Position numbers and translations under genes: made by a program. From contig NC_019864.2 of NCBI RefSeq assembly GCF_002234675.1, positions 16,757,582 to 16,821,581 of the forward strand: 64,000 bases of DNA, given 5' to 3'. The notes below the pieces were generated by a model, which was not told where the DNA came from, searched no databases, and saw nothing but the letters and a program-made list of their open reading frames with translations. This document shows positions 37,850 to 50,690 of the stretch, in pieces. The first letter of the stretch is position 1. Each line of letters begins with the position of its first letter. Origin of the DNA: Oryzias latipes (taxonomy: Eukaryota > Chordata > Actinopteri > Beloniformes > Adrianichthyidae).

Positions 37850-40407
37850 ATGCCTGAGGGACCAGAGTTGCACTTGGCCAGCCTGTATGTGAACAGGATG
37901 TGTGATGGAGTGGTATTTGCTGGTGCAGTCAGAAAGTCTGAAGTCAGCAAAAACCCAGAGGTGGCCTTCACCTGCGAGGCCTATCGCATAACAGCCGCTT
38001 CAAGGGGAAAGGAAGTGAAGCTAACGCTGACGCCCATCAAGAGTGACGATCCCGATCGTAGGGGAAAAGCAGCTCAGCCCATGGACATAGTCTTTCGCTT
38101 CGGAATGTCAGGTTATTTCCGTTTCACGAGCGAGGACGAAGTGCCCAAGCATGCCCACCTGCGGTTTTACACCAAAGAAAAACCCTGCAAAGTGCTTAGC
38201 TTTGTGGATGCACGCAGGTTTGGAAGCTGGCAGCCCAATGGGACGTGGCAGCCTGACAGAGGGCCCTGTATCATGTTTGAGTATCAACATTTCAGGTTCG
38301 TAAGGCTGAGAGTCTCCTATTTTCACATTCATCATTGAAACGAAAGTCTCACTTCTCATTTGCACAGCCAAAACACGGCTCACTGAAAGTAATAATGTTT
38401 CTGTAGGGAGAATGTTTTGTCAAATCTGTCTGATCGGGCTTTTGACCGGCCGATTTGTGAAGTCCTGCTGAATCAAAAGTACTTTAATGGCATCGGAAAC
38501 TACCTCAGGGCTGAAATCCTTTACAGGTAAGGGTGCAAACTGGACACGATGAGCATCAGTCCACATACTGCTAAAGAAATATTGGTTTAATTGGGAACAT
38601 GTTAAGCAGTCAGGCTTAGACAGTCATTGGGTTATTGGGCAGAACCCTTAACTCAACATTTCCCTCCCAGCTGTGCCAGTTATCAGTATTTTAGCCGAAT
38701 CTTTGAATAAAATAATTTTTTAAATGTGTTAATGTATAATCAGAGTCGGTGTGTTGTTTACTATATTACAGTAAATCACTCATGTCAGACAGGTTTGACA
38801 GTTGTTTCGCTGTGAAATGAGTTTGCTTACCATGGCCCAGTGGTCCCACATAAACATATGAAGTAGAAGATAAAACAATTAATCTGCAATGAATTCTGTT
38901 TTGTTTCATAAAATGACTCATGATTTTTACTTTGATCAGCTTGGGTAGAAGCTGTTACTGCGAGGCACTATTATGCAAAAGCTATTTTTGACCTCCCCCT
39001 TTCTTTTTAGGTTAAACATCCCACCCTTCGTGCCGGCCCGGGGAGTACTGGAGAGCCTTGGTGCAGACGATTTGTTTGAGAATAAGAAGCCTTTGAAAGA
39101 TGTAGCCACAAAGGTGAAACAGCAAAGTTGTGCATTTTTTTTTCAAGCTGAGAAAATACAGTGTCTGTTATTTCAGACAGTATTTTCTTTGTTCCTCCCA
39201 CATCTCCCCAGAGAGCGAAAAAGAAAGAAGTGAAGCAAGAGGCAGGTGACCTCCTCAGGCTTTGTCACACAGTTCCTTTGGAAGTCATCAGTCTAGGTGA
39301 GTCTTTGTGCGTTTAATTTATATATTTGTTGGTTTACTCCAGTCATATAGTTCCACAGAATGCTTTCTAAATATGAAACTTTGGTGTTTTAGGTGGGAAG
39401 GGCTATGACCCTGAGAAATCAGACTACTCAGCCTTTCAGGCGTGGCTGCAGTGTTATTACGTTGATGGAATGAAATCTATTCGGGACCACAACGGCAGAA
39501 CCATGTGGTTTAAAGTGGGTGCAACATTGTAATGAGAGAAATTTGAAAGAATTTGGTTTAATGCTAATGTTTCTCTATTTGTTTCAGGGAGATCCTGGTC
39601 CCATGGCACCCAAAAGTAAGCATACACTTTTGTTAAACCCAATAGAATGAAAATTGTGTTTTTAACATGTTATTCTGGTATTTTTCTTATGATGGAGGAC
39701 ATATATAAAGAAAACTAAACTTAAAATTGCATTTCAGAGTATGTCTTTATTCAAATAGTTGTAAATCACCAGCATTTTCTTTGCCACTAAGATGGGTGGG
39801 CCACAAGCTCTCTGCTCCACCCTATTCTGATGTATGGTGTGGGACTTTAAAAGAAAAGAAAATAGGACCTAAACTCTAGTTTTATTGATATTTTGTTTCT
39901 GTCAAGATTCAAAATCACCAAAGGCTAAAAAGAGAATTAAGAACGAGGACGACCATGATTACACGAACAAGAAAAAGGTAAAAACCATAACTTTCTTGCA
40001 GAAATGGCATCTAAAGCTGCGATTCTTAAACGTTTCGGTTTCTTTTAGAAGATCAGAAGTCAGTCTAAAAGTGCAACAAAGAAAAAGGTGGTCAAAGAGG
40101 AGGGGGAGACCGAAACATCGAAGGTAAATGAAGCAAAGACAAAGGAAGCTATTGTTGCCAGAGCAAAGACAGGAAAGACCCAGGAAACATCAAAACCACA
40201 GATCGGAACAAGATCGAGTGCACGTCAGAGGAAGGCCAACACAACAGAAGGAGCGGGAGGTAACCTTGCTGCTGAATCCAAAATTAACTTCCTGTAGCAG
40301 AGAAAAAAATGAGGACTTTTAATGTTTTTTTTTTTCATGTTTTTGTTTCAGACCAAAAGAAACTAAATGGAAAAGGATCAAGGAAGAGCAGAAAACAGGA
40401 AAACTAA
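37850..40407 (+). CDS. neil1: Endonuclease VIII-like 1 DNA glycosylase
   Basis: Bifunctional DNA glycosylase / AP lyase of base-excision repair, acting on oxidised pyrimidines in the nucleus. Exons: 37850-38295, 38407-38526, 39011-39113, 39212-39296, 39393-39514, 39588-39615, 39907-39977, 40049-40259, 40352-40407; 413 aa (human 390 from memory). Catalytic Pro2 and Glu3 (MPEGPELH) and Lys54 (SRGKEVK) are in place. The helix-two-turn-helix reads NQKYFNGIGNYLRAEILY, and the loop containing the human editing site is GGKGYDPEKSDYSAF (Lys254 here). The zincless-finger region includes HNGRTMWFKGDPGP. The C-terminal ~110 residues are Lys-rich, low complexity and probably disordered. AATAAA lies at 40439-40444. 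A truncated DNA-element copy sits in intron 6. Confidence 0.96.
39628..39842 (-). mobile_element. DNA element with GACCCACTC ends, copy 3 (truncated)
   Basis: In neil1 intron 6. It keeps only the end that is on the left in the copy at 29435 (ATAGAATGAAAATTGTG versus CCAATGAAAATTGTA) up to CTCTGCTCCACCCTATTCTG. The other half is missing. Confidence 0.6.
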
Positions 40408-40550
40408 GGGAGCATTTGATACTTTCAAATATTTTTTTAATAAATCATTTTTTAACAAAAATCTAGTAGAAAGGTGTTGATTGGTTTAAGTATGAAGTGA
40501 TTAGTTTCATCGTTGTTTCAACCCCTGCTGTGCAGACATGTTGCACCAAA
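40408..40550. other. Tail-to-tail gap, neil1 / man2c1
   Basis: Only 143 bp separate the two stop codons. The neil1 AATAAA is at 40439-40444. I see no minus-strand AATAAA for man2c1 within this gap, so the man2c1 3' UTR probably runs into neil1 on the opposite strand. Confidence 0.7.
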
Positions 40551-43500
40551 TCACAAAACGAGCAGAAGTGTAACAATCTGAAACGGTCTGAAGCTCAGCA
40601 TTATTCCATCCGATGTGACGTGTGCCGGCCGGGCGGGGTCCCGCCTCTCCAGGAGGTCGCAGCTGAAAGGAAAAAGGTTTTTGTTCTTAGTCAACAACAG
40701 AGAAATCCAACAGGAGCAGTCCAAACACTTACTGCCAGGCTTCTTTGACTGGAAGAGTTGTGCACAGAGTTGCAGTCAGGCTGCTCCCGTGTGATTCATA
40801 GAGACGCACCACAAGGGTCCCTTTTGCGTCCTCAGCCTGTTAGTGAAGACGCTGGAATCAGTTTCCTTTTATGGAAATCTTCAAAAGGTCAGAATGATAC
40901 CTGTTTAATGGTTTCAAGTATGACTGGTTTGGTAACGGAGAAGGAGCTCCATGCTTTGGTGTCAGGATGGCACTGCATCCGCCTTAGAGGGAAGTTAAGG
41001 TTGTAAGCAGCCTGGATGACCGAGGCGTCCTGAAATGAGCCTATATGGCGAAAACATAGTATCACATGTCAAATGCATCTTGAGTTACACTAATTTGCAG
41101 CAAAAAAAAAAAAAAAAAAACGACCTGTGTGTGGCATGATGGCATAAGTGAATTGATGAGCACCCATGTCAGCTGTAGAATCTGGAGCTTTTGGTGCTCT
41201 TATCCTGAAAAAGAATCAATTTAGGTCAAAAGCGGGTCACCCGTCAACAGCATTTGATACAGCTGACTTGAGAAGCAAGGGAAACCTCACAAGGACAGAG
41301 TCATGGTGTTCTTGTGGATGGAGTAACCGTATTTGCTGTCATTTAAAAGGGAAACTCCAAAGTTGTGCTCAGAGAGGTCAGCCCATTTGTGACCCCAAAC
41401 CTAGAAAGGAAATAAAAAATGTCAAGTCTTTAAAAACCATTCACATTTCTGGAATGAATTATATATACCTCAAACCTGGCCCAGTCCCAGGAAGTGTTCC
41501 AGTGTGTTGGTCTTTGCAGATGCCCAAACTGGATCTCATAGGTAGCATTGGGGCTACGGACTCTAACAGGAAATTCCACCTTAAGAAACTTGTGAGACTC
41601 CGCCCATTCCACCTGAAGGGATAAGATGTACTTTTTTTTTACTCAACAAGAAAGTCTACTGTTGAGAGGTTAAAAGAATGATGCATTTACTTTAGTGTTG
41701 AACTTGAGATAAGGACTCATGGCATCCATGACAATCTCCTGGACGATTGTGCTTTTGTCACTGATCCTGAGGGTGAAGCTGACGCTGGCCCGAAGACCGC
41801 CAGAGGACACCACATGAACCGGCTGTATGACCTCCTCCACCGGCTTCCTGTGGGATCACCATCTCTTATTCTGCGCCACGTGTTTCCTGAATTTTTCATG
41901 ACACAGGGATGCACTCGACATCTAAAGAACAGTGACTGAAACCTTGTCTGAAGGTGGTAGTCCATTACATCCCAGGCATCCCAGTACAGGGGGACGTCAT
42001 CAAACACGACAAACTGGTTTCCGCGACAACCATCGGAGAGGGCCTCCCTGAAACAAATGTCGGTTATTGCTTGTGTGGACACATACAAATACAGGTGTCC
42101 AGATTTTGGTTTTGGCATTACCGGTTTGCATTGATTAAATGCAGTGAGGCCAAAGTGCCATCTTGATTGATGGCAGTTCTTAAAATTCCATTCTCCATAA
42201 CCACAGTGCCGTCAGCCTGCAGCGTCAGACAATCCCCGGTTAGACACAGTTGACGACAAATGCAATATTCCTGTGTGCAGTAAATACCTGGCAGGTGACA
42301 GAGACTGCCGTCACAGGTTGTATGGCTTTGATAGTTGAAATGCCAATGCTGGGAACTTCCACAAGAACTGACAAGATAGATTTAGGAGCATCAGAACTCT
42401 GTCTTCCATATACATGAAAAGTGTTTTATGAATAAAGTTTGATTTGATCAGAAGGTTAGAGAGCAGCAGAGTAACTTTTATTGATATTTTCACACCCAGA
42501 TCAAGTCCGCCGGGACCATCTTTTATCTCGATTACTTCCTGACGTTCCCATGGAAGGGAGTTGAAGAGCCCAGCAGTGCTGCCCTTTGACCCCAAGGCCT
42601 CACACGCTTCATGCAGAAGGATAGAAGCATCAGCTCGGATGTCTAAAATGAAGTGGGAAAAAAAGTGGAGGATTGTAAATACATGTAGCTGACTAAATTT
42701 TGAGTAAAAAAAAATAAAAGAAGTCACCTTCATAGTACTTTAAAGCATCCTCCACAACCATGGCTGTGCAGCTGCCGGGAATCACATCATGGAACTGGTT
42801 TAGAAGAAGCAACCTGTCAGACAGACAAAAACATTTTTTTTTAAAATCAAATTCTTGAATTATAATCTAAACATGAGCAATTACAGATCTTGTTTGAACC
42901 TCCAGAGCCGCTGCAGTTTTTCCTGAGGATATGAAAAGGTTTTGCTTCGGCACAGGGCTAAGCTGGAAGCTATCTCCACATCACGAAGCAGCGCCTCACA
43001 CTGGCGGTTCTCTCGTTTGATCTGCAAAGGGCACAGCAAACATCAAAAGCTAAATCTCAAATCAACATTTCAGTCCATTTAGATGCAAAGCCAAAAGGGT
43101 TTAGATCATTAGTGTCCTTTTGTTTTAGTTTTTTTTACATAAATACTTTAATTATTTTTAGAGATCAGGTTATTTGTGTGCCGTTCTGCAGTGATGCCTC
43201 TTTCAAGTCAGTGATCCAATAAAAATGCTCATTCAGTGAGTTTCCTCGGACAAGCGATTTAAAATCAAGCCAGGTTTTTAAAGCTTTGTCATAATTCCTA
43301 ATATGGTTTGAGCTTTTGAAATATTCATATATGACTTACATGTTTATCTTTAATAACAGTTTATTAAAAACCTTCATTAATAACTTTCAGAAATGTGTTG
43401 ATGGCAGAGAATTTCTTACAGTTCAACCAGGCCAAAAAGAGGTTTTGTTTTTGATTCTAAAAGACAAGAGAGAGAATATTTCATCAAAACAAATTCTCAA

Positions 43501-46500
43501 TTTTTATAGAAACCTGGGTGTTAGTTTTGACTCAGAGACTATTTTACTCTGCAAATTTAAAATATAGCAAAAACAGGATTTTATTATCTTAAAAACGTTG
43601 CTGGAGTCTTTCTATTTCTCTCTCTGGCCAGCACGGAGATGCTAATGCATGCTTTGTTTATAGATTAGTTTACTGTAATGGCCACCTCTCTGTTCTTCCC
43701 AGAAGGATATCAAACCTTCAACTATTCCAGAACTCGGCTGCACTTGTACTGACCTGAGGGCGGGAATACGATACACTCATTTTAAAAATCGATGCATTTA
43801 GGATTGTTTTATGGTATTGGGGTGTCATATTTCTCTGATATGGCTTTACAGTATGAGCCCTCAGCGACCTTGAGGCCTTCTGGTACAGGCCTGTTTAGTA
43901 ATTCCTAATATGTTAGAACCAAAACTTACTGCGAGGCTTCTTTCAGTTATTATGGACGTCACCTGTAGAACAGCCACCCAGAGAACCTCGGTGCTAAAGA
44001 GACTATACATGTTTTTAAAGGAAGGCTAACAATCTACCTGTTTAATCTGGCTTTTAGCTGAAATTGGGCAAAAAACTTTTTTGATTTTCACTTCATGTAA
44101 TCAGATTTTCTTTTTAATTATTTGATTTGATCTTTTTTATTCATTTATATTTTTTATTCACTTTTAGGGATTTATACCCATCAATTCAGAATCATTTATT
44201 TAGTAATTTCTGTTAATATTTTTATTTATCTTATTCCTGTCACGTTGTGTTTTAACTTCAGCGTTTCCCTCAGTGAATAGAGTCGCTGCAGTGGGATCTC
44301 CTGGGTCTCGATCCTTGCTTTGATCGGGGGGCATCTTCTGTCAATATGAGGAGGGGGACGGGTGTGGACGGGCCCCAAACATATCATTTCCCCACCAGTA
44401 TCAAGCCAGATTTCTACTTTGCATTGTATTTATAAATCATTTTATGCTGCGTTGTGTGCGTGTGTTTTACAATATTTTCTTTATATATGTGAAGGTTTTT
44501 TTTTTGGTTTTTACGTTGAAAATGTAAAGCACTTTGTGTTACACGTGTATGAAAAGTGCCTTTGCTAATTTACAAACGACAACAGTTAAAATGGAAAGCA
44601 CCCTCTGGTTTTACCTGGGCCTGTGTGGTGTAGGTGCCATTGTGCAACTCCAAAAAGAGTTCTCCGGTCCAAGTGCACAGCAGAGAAGAGTCAGCCTGAA
44701 GCTGTGAGAAAAGCTGGTCTGGACTAGACATCTGGACCCTGGGGAGCATCAATGTTTGGAAATGAATGTTAGCAATCATAGCTCTCCACCTCAGTTATTC
44801 ATTGTCCCCAAACATGACTGTAACTCCCAGCACAGTAATGGAATATTGACATAGTCAATATGACGTCAGTAGGCATGTCTCATTTCCCTTAAGGCTGGTG
44901 TTTTGAATGATTCTGCTAAATCACCCATTAGAGCAGCCATGACACCAGGAACAGTCAAAACCAATCCTTTGACTCATTTCTGGTGGGAGTGTTTTCTGCG
45001 TGGAATGGGGTTGCTGACAGCTGATGAGATAAGGTGAAGGACAGGAACTGACCTTGGAAGCCCGTCCGTATCCTGGACAAGGCGTAGCCTGTCCAACATC
45101 AGCTGGTTGGGCCCCCCGCCTCCGTCTCCAAACCCAAACAAAGCTGCGCTGTGATTGGCTCGGCCTTTGTCTTTGTTATTCTTCACAGTTTTTACCAGCT
45201 GCGGGCGGACAAAATGTTGACGCCCAGAGAGGGTTTATACGCTTCCACGGAATGTTTTAGCTTCATGTACTACGACATACACTCACATCTTCAATTTTGC
45301 CCTTCATTTCATAGGAGTTTCCGGGTGGGAAGTGGGTTAAAACCTGGGATCCATCTAAACCTTCCCAGAAAAACGTGTTGTGCTTTAAGAGACAGAGAAT
45401 AGAGATGAAGCAGGAAATGTTGGAAAAGTAGTTTTCTAAGCCAGCTTGTTTAGAATACTCACAGGAAAGGTGTTGACCAGATTCCAGCTGAGTTTCTGAG
45501 TCAAGAAATTTGGAATGCCACAACCTCGCATAATTTGAGGAAGCTGAGCAGAGTAGCCAAATGTATCTGGAAGCCAGAACTGCAGACCCCAAAGAAAGAT
45601 ATTGTTCGTCTTTATAACATCATAAAACAAAAGGGGATGTAGACACTGTACAAAGGAATCTCTCCTTATTATTTTTGACATTACCTCTTTGCAATAAGTC
45701 CCAAACTCTTGGTTAAAGAAGCGCTGGCCCTCCAGGAACTGTCGGATCATTGACTCTCCCGAGGGCAGATTGCCATCCTAAGGGGCAAATATATAGTTAC
45801 TAAAGAGGAACCAAACAGGACAATGAGCACTTAAAAAAGCCAAAAGAATTTCAGCAGACCCGTTGTTACAGCTTTAAAGACCCACTCTGCTCATCTGTTG
45901 ATCTTTTGAAAAAGTACTACAAGTGGTCTTTTAATTTGGATTATGCTGTTTTTAGCCAAAATAAAAAAAGAAATCTGTTTCACTTTCTAGGCAGTTTCTT
46001 CAGAGCAGCTGTAGGTCAACAGAAGTTCGTCTCTGAGTTGTGGGAGGGACCGTTGGGGCAAAGCAACCCTGCCCCCTTTCTCCACACCCATAACACAGAG
46101 CTGCTTACAGGCTCCCAAAAATGGCGAGCAATTTCGGAGCTATCCAGCCGTACAGTTTGGAGTCAGATGTCAGCTCGGACGGGGAAACCAAAGATGTAAA
46201 TGGATCTAGTCGTGTACAAGTGGATGCATCAGAATGGAGCAGAGCAGGGAGCTTGTGAGCCATCCAGCATATTTTCCATGTCACAGATGATCTTTTGCAA
46301 ATGGCATTTTTTGTTTGCTCCTAATTAACAATGACTAAGGAAGAAATACTCAGAAATGCAATTTTAAGCTTAATTTTTTAAAAACATTTCTTCCATCAGA
46401 AAAATGCAAAACTGCGACGGGCGGGCCAAAGTCTCGCTGCTCCGCTCGATTCCACCTGCAGACAAATACAAGATCTATTAACGTCTTTGTTTTTCTTGTC

Positions 46501-49372
46501 TGAGCTGGCATCTGGCTCAAAACTTTACGGATGGATATTTGCTCACCATTTTCTTGTTAGCTTGGGGTTTTGAGGGGCTGTAAGCTAGTGGAAGAGAGTC
46601 TAAACAAAGGGATCATGGGAAATAAGTGGATCCTTCCTTCCACGCCAACAGTTTTACCCACAACTCAGAGGGGAAATTTTTTTAATTTAGGCTAAAAACG
46701 GCATGATCAAAATGAAAAGACCACTGGGAACGATTTTAAAATAGATCAAAAGTGGATTTAAGTTCTAAGATTACCATTTCTACCCATGTTCCTCCAACTG
46801 GAATGAACTGGCCTTTCTTCACAAAATACTGAATCCTGGAGAAAAGTCCTGGGTACCAGCTCTTTACCCACTGGAACTGCTGGGCCTTAAGCAACACAAA
46901 CATCAGAATCAGAATTACTTTATTGATCCCACACGTGTGAAATTTGTTCGTCACCATAGCAACTGACAGCAGAGGGAAAAAAAGACAATATAAAAATAAA
47001 AAAAAACAAGAACAAAGAAAATGTAGCATAAATGCAAACAACAAGGTGGTATAATTTAAAAAGCTATTTACAGAACAGTGCAGGGAAAAAGATGTGCAAA
47101 AGAAATGTGCAAAAAAGAAACAAAAAATGTGCAAAGGTTATCTGTTGCATTGTGACATGGTCAAGCATGGAATAATGTATCAGATTGGTAGAGATCCCCA
47201 AAAAAACAAGTACTGATAAAGTTTACCTGAGAGCAGGTAAAGGTGAACTCTGGGTTCTTTTCCATTAGACTGATCACCGTCACCCAGCTCCGGCCACACT
47301 TCCGAATTGTTTCTTCATAGGGCCACAGCCAGGCTGCAAACAGAGAATCTTGTTTAGGCACCACCTACTGCAATAGTTTTGAAGAACTGAAAACAATGGA
47401 CAGAAAAGAGAAAAGTAAAAAAGAGAGACCAGAGTCTATGTGGCAGTGACCCATTGCGTGGACAGTGTGTTGGCTTTCTCCGTTTCGCTGGTTAAAGAAC
47501 TTGCAAGCCAGGTTGTGTGCTTCAGAGAAAGAGCTGGGATCTGTGGGGTCACAGCGATTCACCATCTCATTGACTGTGAAAAGAGCCTGGTACCCTCGCT
47601 GCTCTCTTTCTCCAAGTTCCTGTTTATCAGGTGCAAAAAAATGATGCCAGTCCAATGCCATGTATCAACATGTTTTCACTCAAATGTGACAGTACCTTAA
47701 CAATGTCAACAAGCATCTCAAATTCTGTCAACAGCTCCCTGACATCCCTGTTGAAAATCACCAGCTCAGCTTTGTGAATAGAAAATCTCCTGTTTGGGTC
47801 TGGAGTTGCAATCATGGATCCCTGTCCAGCTCCAAACAGCCCATTGCAAGCCACCTCCACGTATAAGGTGAAACTGCAGGATCAAGGAAGGAGGAAATTA
47901 GCCATTTAGAGAGTCAAAATAATTTTGGATGGGCAACAAAGTCCTATTTTAGTCAGCTGACCTATGAGGGTCTTCACTTTGAAGACAGTCCGATAGGATA
48001 TAGCTTGTCTTTTCCCCTTCTTTAGTCAAACCCTGAAAGCAAAGACTTTACAGCTGTAGTTATCCACCCAAAAGGCTTCTGTTTAACAAGTCTACGCTTA
48101 ACCAAAAACTGAAAAGCTTAAGCAACAAGAGATCTTTAGAATTGTATCTCCATAGTAACTATATTACCTGTACTGGATGTCCATCTTTCCAGACCATTCC
48201 TTCCCCATCACTTTCCCACAAAAGATGGACCTCTTTGCCCCTCCACGATTCAGGAATTGTCAGTGTCACTTTAAACCAGCAAGTCCACCACCTTCAAGAA
48301 GCTTTGGTTAGAGGTTGGACATCCACACACACAAAAAAGAAAAACCTATTTGTACCTAAAAACCTCACTCACGTTGGCCCAAAGGTGTCTCCCACTGTGT
48401 ACGGTTCAAACTTCTGCGTGGAAGCCTCAGAAAATGGAATTCTCTTGGGGGAGATGAATGAGGCAATGGACTGCAGGGGGCAGGAGTCTCCATAAAGTCT
48501 GCAGAAACCAACTCAAAAAATTCAACTCAGATAAGTGGTAGCATGTTCTAATAATGTTCCTTTTGGATTATTTTGATGTGAAAAAACAACAGTGGGCTGA
48601 ACTTCAGGAAACTAATATCTGAATAGATTTAGCATTAATTTTTGTTTACTTGTTTGTTTGTTTGTACACATTTCATTTACACTTGATTATCTTGCAAGAA
48701 ATACAAGGACTCTGGAAAACTTCAGCTGCACTGTTCAGTACCCATGAATTTCTCTCTGAGTCACTCTAGTTGAATTTTTTGGCTAAAGATGTCCTGGATT
48801 GATTTTAGGTCAGTAAATTGGATCGTTCTAAATTAATCAATATCATATCAACTAGGAATCGGATCAGCAACCTTATGAATTGAAATAAATCGACCCCTGA
48901 CCCCTAGTTAACATCTTATATTTTTGTTCTCAAAGTTGTTTTTTTGTATTTCGAACAAAATTAGGAATGATATACGTCACAACTGTGTCTTTTTCAACTT
49001 TCTATTGAATACAAACACTAAACTCAAACTAAATTATTTATGTAGTATTATTTTATTATAATTTTTGTACATTTTTAACCTTTGATCTATAATTTGACTG
49101 TTTGCAATTTATTGTTTTTCGTTGTTGAGCTTATGAATGCTCGTATGCCCTTCACGTCTGTAATCTCACAGGTTGCCAATAAAGTTAAATAAACATCTGA
49201 ATGTCAAAGCATCACAAAAGCTTTCGTTGCTTCTTTTATTTCATTCACTGAGTCTGTTGTTGGAGCCTTACCGTCCTCTCAGGTTGCAGTCTGTGAAATA
49301 CACGTCAGAGATAAACTTCTCGGCTCTCTCCAAAAGTGTACGCCTGTTTTTCAACACGGGTTGGCGATACAT
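40551..49372 (-). CDS. man2c1: Cytosolic alpha-mannosidase, class 2C member 1
   Basis: GH38 enzyme trimming free cytosolic oligomannosides from glycoprotein degradation. Exons in transcript order: 49272-49372, 48373-48498, 48168-48291, 47962-48032, 47696-47873, 47430-47619, 47227-47333, 46775-46885, 45685-45777, 45463-45579, 45287-45382, 45053-45198, 44615-44738, 42900-43021, 42728-42813, 42496-42642, 42288-42367, 42122-42216, 41943-42047, 41691-41847, 41469-41612, 41291-41400, 41125-41204, 40901-41040, 40733-40836, 40551-40662. All 26 join in phase, giving 1021 aa. Metal-site motif GHCHIDSAWLWP (His258, Asp262), predicted nucleophile Asp372 in [24 protein letters not shown], and [16 protein letters not shown]. 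The ATG follows a TTATTTCAG acceptor-like tract, so a non-coding first exon is possible. Weak donor GTCTCT after exon 6. No signal peptide, as expected for a cytosolic enzyme. Confidence 0.96.
43690..44575 (+). mobile_element. Degraded LINE 3' end
   Basis: In man2c1 intron 13, antisense to the gene. It resembles the C-terminal part of a fish LINE frame, with shifts: a TTCCAGAACTCGGCTGCA block, then AGTATGAGCCCTCAGCGACC, then a TTTAATCTGGCTTTTAGCTG stop region. The usual 3' UTR phrase GTAAAGCACTTTGTGTTAC follows at about 44525. Several stops and frameshifts. Confidence 0.6.
45879..46412 (+). mobile_element. DNA element with GACCCACTC ends, copy 4
   Basis: In man2c1 intron 8. It starts GACCCACTCTGCTCATC and matches the copy at 4396. 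It carries a short open stretch beginning [16 protein letters not shown], possibly the relic of an element-encoded protein. It ends where a reversed copy begins. Confidence 0.65.
46413..46767 (-). mobile_element. DNA element with GACCCACTC ends, copy 5 (reversed, truncated)
   Basis: Matches 29435-30039 in the same sense (GAGCTGGCATCTGGC, GGGGCTGTAAGCTAG, AACAAAGGGATCATGGGAAA, ATAGATCAAAAGTGG). One end is missing at the junction with copy 4. The other end finishes about 7 bp from the man2c1 exon 8 splice donor. Confidence 0.65.
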
Positions 49373-49456
49373 GCTGAAATAACCACAAAATATCCAGAAA
49401 TAAGCAGTCTTTTGTGAAGAAATTTAGTTATCCCGGAAGCTGCACTTTTCCGCGAC

Positions 49457-49465
49457 CCGGAAGTG
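49457..49465 (+). promoter_or_regulatory. ETS-type promoter motif of man2c1
   Basis: CCGGAAGTG, the consensus ETS/GABP site, within 100 bp upstream of the man2c1 coding start in a locally CpG-containing stretch (CCGCGACCCGG). It fits a TATA-less housekeeping promoter. Confidence 0.5.
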
Positions 49466-49501
49466 AATGTTGTTTACTCAGGCTATAGTTACAATAATCA
49501 A

Positions 49502-49515
49502 CCGCTAGATGGCAG
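49502..49515 (+). promoter_or_regulatory. Candidate CTCF site
   Basis: CCGCTAGATGGCAG matches the CTCF core CCRSYAGRKGGCRS at all 14 positions. It lies between man2c1 and ca12, about 130 bp upstream of the man2c1 ATG. Confidence 0.5.
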
Positions 49516-50690
49516 AGCAGCTCAACACCAGCAAAAGGGAAACTGAGCGTGCATATGTGAGAAAGTAGAAGGTGGTGGGGATGTCAAATGTAAAATTCTA
49601 AGTATAAAGCAGTTTAAGAAACATACTCTCGAAATAGAATTGCATTTGAAAACATTTTATTGATCACAGTGTTTATTTACAATCACTTAACACAATGATA
49701 CAGTTGTAGAGAACACAAGTTATTGGCTATAGATAATTCTCTTGGAAACCAGGGAAACAAGAAGCTACACTTAGCAATTCACATGCAAAAACTTTATTGA
49801 AAACTTGTAAGTTATGTGTTTTTGTAATTATAAATAACAAACAAAAAAAACTATACCAAAAACTCAAAATTGAACTGAAGGGAAAAGTCATTTTACGATT
49901 GTTTAACCAACTAATTTGATCTTTTAAAGTTTATTCCATTCAAACACTAGGCAATAACATTTGAATATACATTTAAAGAAAAAAGGAAACTCAGAACCAC
50001 AGACAGTGATTCCCAATTTTCTTTTACAGTTTTAACTTTCCAGCGTTCTGACTTGACAAGTGCTTTCCTGAGAGGCTGTTGTGCTGAGAAGTGAGTCTTG
50101 TGAACGGACAGAGGTTAGAAGTCAGCCCACTTTCAGCCTGAGAGCACAAAAGCCTTTTTTTGTCGCCCTCAGCATTATCCAAAGGAAAGGCGCTGCATTT
50201 GTATGCAGCTCAAAACCCTTTTATTATAAAATCCATCGAGCAAGTCTAACAACAGGGTTAGCGGAAATGTGGTACAGCCCGTGCTTCTCTGGCTTTCCAG
50301 TAATGATGCATGTCTCTCTATTGTTTGGAGTGTGGTTGGGCTTTCTACCTTATTAGTGCTCAACTGTGGAATGGGACCCAAGATCGGATTTGACCCAAAA
50401 TTCAAAGTTCAACTCAAGCTGTGCTCTGCTTACCTGAATACATCCTAATAGATCCGTCCTACAGACCCTCACCACACTGTCAAGACAAACATGTCCTTCC
50501 TGGTACAACACAGGCCAAAACAAAAGCCGAACTTAAAGGGAAGAAAACTAATTTTCAAAAACCTAGAGCTGCATGCAAACTCAACTGTTTATGCACGCAT
50601 GCATAAACGTTCAAAATGAGCCACAGAACAATTTCACCAATACAACAAATGAGAAGTCAATAGTCCTGCAAAGATCCTTTAAAGGGAGAA

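Larger units (their letters stand above)
49373..50690. other. man2c1 5' flank and ca12 3' UTR
   Basis: Holds the man2c1 promoter motif and the CTCF-like site near 49460-49515, then AT-rich DNA that probably includes the ca12 3' UTR on the minus strand. No other coding exon seen. Confidence 0.5.
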
